In this document: in pieces, positions 58,760 to 64,000 of the stretch
Layout of the letters: each line of letters starts with the position of its first letter
How positions within the stretch are numbered: the stretch's first letter is position 1
Source of the DNA: Planctomycetota bacterium
Lineage (GTDB): Bacteria; Planctomycetota; Planctomycetia; Pirellulales; PALSA-1355
DNA: 64,000 nucleotides
Direction of reading: 5' to 3'
NCBI GenBank assembly: GCA_003389325.1
Contig: QQVE01000051.1
Location: 62,001-126,000, forward strand
Program-made: the position numbers and the translations under genes
Notes under the pieces: model-generated
What the model was told of the DNA's origin: nothing
The model's input: only the letters and a program-made list of their open reading frames with translations
Database searches by the model: none

Positions 58760-59238
58760 ACGAGCACTCCTTTGCGCGACGGGTCCTTCGTCGCAGTTGC
58801 AGAAACGGGATCAGAAACGCTGCGAGGCCTTCGCCCAGCGCGTTGCCCGAAGAAAGTGCTTCAAACCGAGCAGATCAGCTTGACGGCGCGTCACAGATGC
58901 GCCGCAATGCCCCCCAAGCATGACGCGCGGAACGGTCGAAAACGCACCGTCCTTGATGCGCCCGCAGGCTTGAGATACTGCCGGAATCGCCGAACCCCTC
59001 CTGGGCACAACGCCGGAGCCTATTCCCTTGTGGCTGAGCCTCGTCACTCCTTTACGGCTTCGCCGTGTCTTCCCGCGTGGGGGAATGCAAGTCGCGTCGA
59101 AATTTAGGCCCCTCACCGAGGATTGCAAGAGGCGCTGCCTATTTTGGTTGCGCCAATTTACGCTAGCACAAGATATCCGCACAGCCGGCCCCGGCGGCCC
59201 CCTGTTCGACGCTTTCCGCCCCGGTTAATCTGGCTATT
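58760..59238. other. Divergent intergenic region before the OleA-like gene
   Basis: About 480 bp. It contains a TTGG-N5-CCAA repeat near 59142-59154. Short open frames run across it without domains. No strong promoter was identified. Confidence 0.35.
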
Positions 59239-60348
59239 ATGCGCTTTCAGAACGTCTGCCTCGAGGCAATCGCCTACACTTTGCCTGACGAAATCGTCAC
59301 CTCGGCCGGGATCGAGGCCCGGCTAGAGCCCGTCTATTCGCGTCTACGGCTCCCCGAGGGTCGGCTGGAGCTGATGACGGGCATCCGCGAGCGTCGCTTC
59401 TGGGCCCCGGGAACGCGACCTGGCGACGTGAGCCTGGAAACGGCCTCCCGACTGCTGGACGAGTCGCAAGTCGACCGCGAACTCATTGGGGCTCTGGTGC
59501 ACGGTTCGGTGTGCCGCGATCAGCTCGAGCCGGCCACGGCCTGCCGCGTGCACACCGGCCTCGGCCTGCCGGAGCAGTGCCTGGTGTACGACGTGTCGAA
59601 CGCTTGCCTGGGGCTGCTCAATGGCATGCTGCAGGTCGCCACACTCATTGAGCTAGGCCACTTGCAGGCCGGACTCGTCGTCGGCACCGAGAACGCCCGC
59701 CCGCTGGTGGAGAACACGATCCGCACGCTCAACGAAAATACGTCCCTGTCGCGCCAGGAGATCAAGCTTTCGGTTGCGTCCCTCACGATCGGATCGGGCA
59801 GCGCCGCGGCACTGCTGGTCGACCGCCGCTTGAGCCGCAAGGGCAACCGACTTCACGCGGCCATGTACGGAGCCCATAGTGCGGCCCACGAACTCTGTCA
59901 GGGAGGCGAGGCCATCGCCACGGATGGGGAGCCGAACGCATCGGCCGAGCCGTCTGCCGCCGCTGGCGCTGCCGTGGCCGAGCAAGCCGTGGCGCCGCTC
60001 ATGCAGACCGATAGCGAGCGTCTGCTCGCCGAGGGCGTTGCGGCGGCCAAGCCTACGTTCCAAGCCTTTCTCGCCGAAAGCGCGTGGACGCGCGATGACA
60101 TTGCCCGCACGTGCTGCCACCAGGTCGGCAGCGCCCACCGCAAGCTATTGCTCGAAACTCTCGGTCTCGAGGCCGCCCGCGACTTTACCACGTACGAAAC
60201 GCTCGGCAACACGGGCTCGGTGGCATTGCCCATCACGCTGGCTCAGGCCGTCGAGCAGAACTTCGTTCGTGCCGGCGACCGCACTGCCCTGCTCGGCATC
60301 GGCTCTGGCATCAACGTGCTCATGCTCGGCGTGGAATGGGCGGGCTAG
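59239..60348 (+). CDS. OleA/FabH-like thiolase (3-oxoacyl-ACP synthase III family)
   Basis: A 369-residue thiolase. The catalytic Cys is C123 in VSNACLGLLNGM; H294 in CCHQVGSAH and N324 in LGNTGS complete the triad, 30 residues apart. E97 in CRDQLEPAT lies 26 residues before the Cys, matching the distinctive base of OleA, which joins two acyl-CoAs by head-to-head Claisen condensation. The TGIRERRFW and AGDRTALLGIGSGIN segments also agree with OleA more than FabH. An alanine/glutamate-rich insert (about 223-252) is unusual. No oleB, oleC or oleD lies beside it in this window. Confidence 0.9.
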   Translation: MRFQNVCLEAIAYTLPDEIVTSAGIEARLEPVYSRLRLPEGRLELMTGIRERRFWAPGTRPGDVSLETASRLLDESQVDRELIGALVHGSVCRDQLEPATACRVHTGLGLPEQCLVYDVSNACLGLLNGMLQVATLIELGHLQAGLVVGTENARPLVENTIRTLNENTSLSRQEIKLSVASLTIGSGSAAALLVDRRLSRKGNRLHAAMYGAHSAAHELCQGGEAIATDGEPNASAEPSAAAGAAVAEQAVAPLMQTDSERLLAEGVAAAKPTFQAFLAESAWTRDDIARTCCHQVGSAHRKLLLETLGLEAARDFTTYETLGNTGSVALPITLAQAVEQNFVRAGDRTALLGIGSGINVLMLGVEWAG

Positions 60349-60402
60349 CGCGAGCTCGTGCGTGCCTGGTCGGCAGTCGAGGCTCTGCTCGAGTCCTGTA
60401 TT

Positions 60403-61794
60403 TCAAAGCGTCTTGAGATACTCAAGCACGGCTCGCTTCTCGTCTTCGTCGAGCTCTTCGGGAAAATCGTGGCCCGCGGCGCTCTTGCCGGTGATACTCG
60501 TGTCGAAATAGCTCCGCTTGGCCTCGATCTTTTTGGCGCCTGGCGGAATGGCTTCGAGTTCCGTGATTTCCAGCCCCACGCGCTGGCGATCGTAGCCGTT
60601 TTCGGTCCGCCGCCACACGGTCGGACGCTGGCCGGGATGCAGGACGTGCCATAGCGTCGGCACCGAGCCGTTGTGGAAATATGGGGCGCTGGCCCACACG
60701 CCGTCGAGCGGCGGGGCGACGTAGCCCTCGGGTTCCTCGACCACCTCGAGTTGTCCGTACTCGCCGAACCAGCTCTCGCGATAGAAGCGCCGGTGCTCGG
60801 CAGGCATGCCTGTCAGGCGCGTGCTATCGGTGCCCACCGTATCGATGGGAACGCGCTTCTCCGGATAGGTGCCGCCGGGACCATACGTGCCATGGCAATC
60901 GGCACACGCGCGGTTGAAAGCCTTCTGCCCTTGGGCCGCCAAATCCTCGTCGACGTCCCACGGATACTCGGGCGCTTCGAGCGACTCGATCCAGGCCAGG
61001 ATGTCGCGAAAGCCTTCCTCGCGCTTCTTGAAGGACTCGCCATCGTTCGAGGGGACCAGGGCGAACTGCATGATGACGCGATGGGTCTTAGGAACGAAGC
61101 CGTCGATATACAGGTTCTTCTTACGCTTGACGTTCCAGAACGGCGGCGCGTCGAGGTCGTGGTTCTTGAACCGCGGGATCTTGGGGACCTCGCGGCGGTT
61201 AAGGTCTTCGTCGCGCAGAGCCGTGAGCACGATGCTGAAGACCTGGGCGTTGGTCGTGCCGTTGGACAACCCCAGCGGCACGAATGAGCCCACCGATGCC
61301 CCCGGGGCATCCTTGTCGCCAGCCACTTTGCGGATCTTGGCCACATCCTGGACCAGCGTCTGGAAGGCGAAGTGAGAATTGCCCACGCCCCAGATCACGC
61401 GTCCGGCAACTTTGCCCTGATGGCAGGCCAGGCAGTTCATGACCCAGCCGCCCTGGCCATCTTCGACAACACCGATCGGCGGACCATCGGGATCGTCGGG
61501 ATCTTCGATCAGCCCATACCGAGAGAAAGCCATCGTCCGCCGCTCCTCGGGCGTCGCCTCGACGGCCTGTTTGCGGAGCGGCTCGGGCCAGACTTCCCAA
61601 AGGCGATCGAAATGCTCCTCCAGCACGTCGGCCGGAGCATAGGGTTCAGTGCGCAGCAGCCGCAGCCCGCGCTCGGCGGGCGTTTCCGGCTTCGAGGCCT
61701 CTGCCGCCCCGGCCGGTGCCACACGAGCGATGACCGTCGCGATGACGATCGCCGATACGGCCCCAACCAGCACCCGACCGCGAGTTGCACGCAT
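60403..61794 (-). CDS. Exported dihaem cytochrome c, RoxA/peroxidase-like
   Basis: A 463-residue protein with a signal peptide (residues 1-31). Two haem sites are seen: CLACH (about 120-124) and CADCH (about 306-310). The C-terminal APPLDGVWASAPYFHNGSVPT segment is typical of RoxA-like and dihaem peroxidase-like cytochromes, where the tail holds a distal haem ligand. ATG 61794 is favoured because GGGGA precedes it; a longer frame to 61857 lacks a signal peptide. It could be a peroxidase, a dioxygenase of hydrophobic polymers or an electron carrier; the sequence does not decide. Confidence 0.88.
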   Translation of the reverse strand: MRATRGRVLVGAVSAIVIATVIARVAPAGAAEASKPETPAERGLRLLRTEPYAPADVLEEHFDRLWEVWPEPLRKQAVEATPEERRTMAFSRYGLIEDPDDPDGPPIGVVEDGQGGWVMNCLACHQGKVAGRVIWGVGNSHFAFQTLVQDVAKIRKVAGDKDAPGASVGSFVPLGLSNGTTNAQVFSIVLTALRDEDLNRREVPKIPRFKNHDLDAPPFWNVKRKKNLYIDGFVPKTHRVIMQFALVPSNDGESFKKREEGFRDILAWIESLEAPEYPWDVDEDLAAQGQKAFNRACADCHGTYGPGGTYPEKRVPIDTVGTDSTRLTGMPAEHRRFYRESWFGEYGQLEVVEEPEGYVAPPLDGVWASAPYFHNGSVPTLWHVLHPGQRPTVWRRTENGYDRQRVGLEITELEAIPPGAKKIEAKRSYFDTSITGKSAAGHDFPEELDEDEKRAVLEYLKTL

Positions 61795-61964
61795 CAGCTC
61801 GTCCCCCAACGTGTAGTGATGTTGCCGCCGGTGCGGCCGCACAGCGGACCGGCCCATTCTAACAAGCCGGAGAGTCGATCGTAGCGCTTGACGCTGATGT
61901 TTTGCGGCAGAGAAAATAGCCGGCGACGCGCTATGAAACCGCAGAGTCGCCGTGAAGAACGAAC

Positions 61965-62627
61965 ATGGGCGCTACCAGCTGGATGTACTTCACGCCCTAC
62001 ACGCCAGCGGCGGCCGACGCGCTCAATCGGCTGCGACAAGAAACCTTCGCCCAGGGCAAGTACCAGCAGCCGTCGGGTGGCTGGCGCGAGCAGTATCAGA
62101 AACTGCTCGACATGGCCCGCAACCCAACAATCGCACCTTCCCTTTCAGGCGTCTGGGGAAACGTCGGATGGATCGAGCATCAGATGAAGATCCTGGGATC
62201 GTACGAGTCGGGCGACATGGCCACCCTCACCGATGAAGAGCGGGCCGAGGTCGAGCAAGTGCGCGAGGCGGTTGAGCTCAGTCAGCGCGGTACCAGCCTG
62301 CATCGCGGGATGTTCGCTTCGTTGTTCAAGAAGCGTCGGCCGCCCAAGACAATCGCTGGACTCCTGCGTCAGGCCGGCGAAGCGGGAACCCACTCGATTC
62401 TTGACATCCGCCGCGTCGGCAAAAAGCCCGGCCACGGGATCGCCTGCCCACTCGCACAGGAGGAACTGGTGCGCGCGTTCGGCACGCACCAGCCAATTCG
62501 TCAAAATGCCGAAGAGTTCGCCTGGGAGTTTGCCGAGGCGTTGCCTCGCTGGCATGCCGTCTACTTCGTCCTCTACGGCAACGGCCTGCCAAGCGAGTAT
62601 GCCTTTGTGGGCTGCTCCGGCGACTAG
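61965..62627 (+). CDS. Hypothetical protein
   Basis: A 220-residue soluble protein beginning MGATSWMYFTPYTPAA, with a helical middle (about 60-110) and an IRRVGKKPGHGIACPL segment. GAAGA lies about 5 bases ahead of the ATG. The codon use fits the neighbours. I do not recognise the family. Confidence 0.75.
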   Translation: MGATSWMYFTPYTPAAADALNRLRQETFAQGKYQQPSGGWREQYQKLLDMARNPTIAPSLSGVWGNVGWIEHQMKILGSYESGDMATLTDEERAEVEQVREAVELSQRGTSLHRGMFASLFKKRRPPKTIAGLLRQAGEAGTHSILDIRRVGKKPGHGIACPLAQEELVRAFGTHQPIRQNAEEFAWEFAEALPRWHAVYFVLYGNGLPSEYAFVGCSGD

Positions 62628-62663
62628 CCGCGCCTCCCCGCGTTTGGCGTCGAGCGGCTAGTC
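62622..62663. terminator. Inverted repeat between convergent genes
   Basis: A perfect 10-bp repeat GACTAGCCGC/GCGGCTAGTC (62622-62631 and 62654-62663) with a 22-nt loop spans the stop codon of the hypothetical gene and precedes the end of the helicase gene. It may serve both strands as a terminator; there is no T-tract. Confidence 0.5.
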
Positions 62664-62689
62664 AGGTTGCGGCAAGAAGCGCGGCACGC

Positions 62690-64000
62690 CTACCACATGG
62701 TTGTGTAGCCCGCGGGCTTGGGTTTGGACGCCTTCGCGTATTTGCGACGCCGCGACCGCTGTCGCCCATCGGCTGGGCCGGTCGAGTGGGGCTTGCGCTG
62801 CGGGGGTGCCGCAGGCGTGGAGCGCGCCCGCGCCTTGGCACGCGACTTCGCGTGCCCTGCCGCCGCCGGCGCCGCAGCCGGGTATTCCGGGTGGTCTTCG
62901 CAAATGGGCGTTTTCTTGCGCAGCAGCTTCTCGATCTCGCGCAAATGCTGCCGCTCATCGTGATCGCAGAACGACACGGCGATGCCCGAGGCCCCCGCTC
63001 GCCCCGTGCGCCCGATGCGGTGGACGTACGTCTCCGGCACGTTCGGCAACTCGTAGTTCACGACGTGTGACACTTCGTCGATGTCGAGTCCGCGGGCCGC
63101 GACGTCGGTGGCCACGAGCACGGGAGGGCGGTCCGACTTGAAGTTTTTCAACGCCCGCTGCCGGGCATTCTGCGTTTTGTTGCCGTGGATGGCCTCGGCC
63201 CGAATTCCGGCCTTCGAGAGGTGCTTGGCCAGGCGGTCGGCTCCGTGCTTGGTGCGCATAAAGACCAGCGTGCGCGTCATCGCGAATTGTTCGATCACGT
63301 GCTTCAGCAGAGCCGGCTTGTTCCGCTTGGCGACAAAGTACACCGACTGCTGCACCGTGTCGGCCGCCGCGCTTTGCACCTTGACCTGCACCCGCACCGG
63401 ATCGGTGAGGATGCTGCTGGCCAGACGTCGCACGTCCTCGGGCATCGTGGCCGAAAAGAGCACCGTCTGACGCTTCGTGGGCAGCAGGCCCACAATCTTG
63501 CGAATATCGCGGACGAAGCCCATGTCGAACATCCGATCGGCTTCATCGAGCACCAGCACCTCGATGCCGTCCAGCTTGACCAGGCCCTGCTCGACGAGGT
63601 CCATCAGTCGGCCCGGCGTGGCGACGAGAATATCGGCACCGTCGCGCACGGCCCTGACCTGCGGGTTCTGGCTCACTCCGCCATAGATGACGGCCTGCCG
63701 CAAGCCCGTGTGCCGGCCATACGCCGTGAAGCTCTCGGCGATCTGCGTCGTCAACTCGCGCGTCGGCGACAGCACCAGCACGCGCGCCTGGCGTCCGCGA
63801 GCCTTCTGTTTGTTCCCGCTTTGGCCGAGCCGCTGTAGGATCGGCAACGCGAAGGCGGCCGTTTTTCCGGTCCCGGTTTGCGCCACGCCCAACACATCGC
63901 GGCCGGCAAGTACGTGGCCGATGGCCTGCGCCTGGATCGGCGTCGGCGTCTGGTAGCCCTCGCGGGTGATCGCCTTGAGCAACGCGGCATTCAATCCCAA
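62690..64000 (-). CDS. DEAD-box RNA helicase (5' partial)
   Basis: The visible 436 residues contain all helicase motifs: the Q-motif region [16 protein letters not shown] (Walker A), [21 protein letters not shown] box [11 protein letters not shown] (FSATMPED), [12 protein letters not shown] and [10 protein letters not shown]. The first visible residues correspond to the normal position just after the start of such proteins, so only a short N-terminal piece lies beyond the window edge; the in-frame TTG at the edge is not taken as start. The C-terminal 75 residues are Ala/Arg/Lys-rich and probably bind RNA. Close to the RhlE/DbpA-like group. Confidence 0.95.
   Translation of the reverse strand: MGLNAALLKAITREGYQTPTPIQAQAIGHVLAGRDVLGVAQTGTGKTAAFALPILQRLGQSGNKQKARGRQARVLVLSPTRELTTQIAESFTAYGRHTGLRQAVIYGGVSQNPQVRAVRDGADILVATPGRLMDLVEQGLVKLDGIEVLVLDEADRMFDMGFVRDIRKIVGLLPTKRQTVLFSATMPEDVRRLASSILTDPVRVQVKVQSAAADTVQQSVYFVAKRNKPALLKHVIEQFAMTRTLVFMRTKHGADRLAKHLSKAGIRAEAIHGNKTQNARQRALKNFKSDRPPVLVATDVAARGLDIDEVSHVVNYELPNVPETYVHRIGRTGRAGASGIAVSFCDHDERQHLREIEKLLRKKTPICEDHPEYPAAAPAAAGHAKSRAKARARSTPAAPPQRKPHSTGPADGRQRSRRRKYAKASKPKPAGYTTMW

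Overview
The window is GC-rich chromosomal DNA, most likely from a member of the Planctomycetota close to Pirellulales. The best evidence is a DUF1501 protein, a giant secreted fusion of PVC-type beta-propeller, cytochrome c and DUF1080 domains, a fused FAD/Fe-S dehydrogenase, and many secreted or lipid-anchored catabolic proteins. There are no insertion sequences, phage genes or CRISPR arrays. Most genes sit in short, tightly coupled runs with ATGA overlaps. The first gene (DUF1501, 5' end missing) and the last gene (DEAD-box helicase, 5' end missing) are cut by the window edges.

Layout. 1-5 kb: DUF1501 protein, then on the minus strand a zinc-ribbon membrane protein, a secreted fumarylacetoacetate-hydrolase-like protein, a serine beta-lactamase-like hydrolase and a crotonase. 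5.4-13 kb: a cbb3 cytochrome oxidase operon consisting of a dihaem cytochrome c lipoprotein, a membrane protein, ccoN, ccoO, two small membrane proteins, the copper ATPase ccoI and a UreH/TauE-like membrane protein. 13-18 kb: a DUF4405 membrane protein, a YbaK deacylase, a universal stress protein, a small-multidrug-export-like protein, a CBS pair protein and a MgtC/DUF4010 transporter broken by an in-frame amber codon. 18-23 kb: a complete group 3b [NiFe]-hydrogenase operon (cyclic-nucleotide-binding protein, hydB, hydG, hydD, hydA, maturation protease) ending close to a tRNA-Arg(CCG) gene. 23-31 kb: DUF2071, RarD and DUF1028 proteins, the 1349-residue PVC fusion and a secreted propeller hydrolase. 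31-36 kb: sucB and sucA for the 2-oxoglutarate dehydrogenase complex. 36-44 kb: a GlcD-GlcF-type fusion, moaD, moaE, a pectate lyase, moaA, a cysteine desulfurase and a YkgJ protein. 44-49 kb: an HU-like protein, a small lipoprotein with a strong terminator, pyrD, trpS, a membrane protein and acpS. 49-57 kb: topA, a PpiD/SurA-like chaperone and glgB. 57-64 kb: a degenerate RNase H, a class-I amidotransferase-like protein without its cysteine, an OleA-like thiolase, a RoxA-like dihaem cytochrome, an unknown protein and the DEAD-box helicase.

Together the genes describe a respiring organism that uses oxygen at low concentration through a high-affinity oxidase, exchanges electrons between H2 and NAD(P)H in the cytoplasm, and degrades polysaccharides with secreted enzymes. 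The points most worth following are the amber codon in DUF4010, the cbb3 operon whose CcoP role seems to be filled by a lipoprotein, the pectate lyase translationally coupled inside the molybdopterin genes, the two neighbouring apparent pseudoenzymes at 57-58.8 kb, and a SucB with no visible E1/E3-binding domain.
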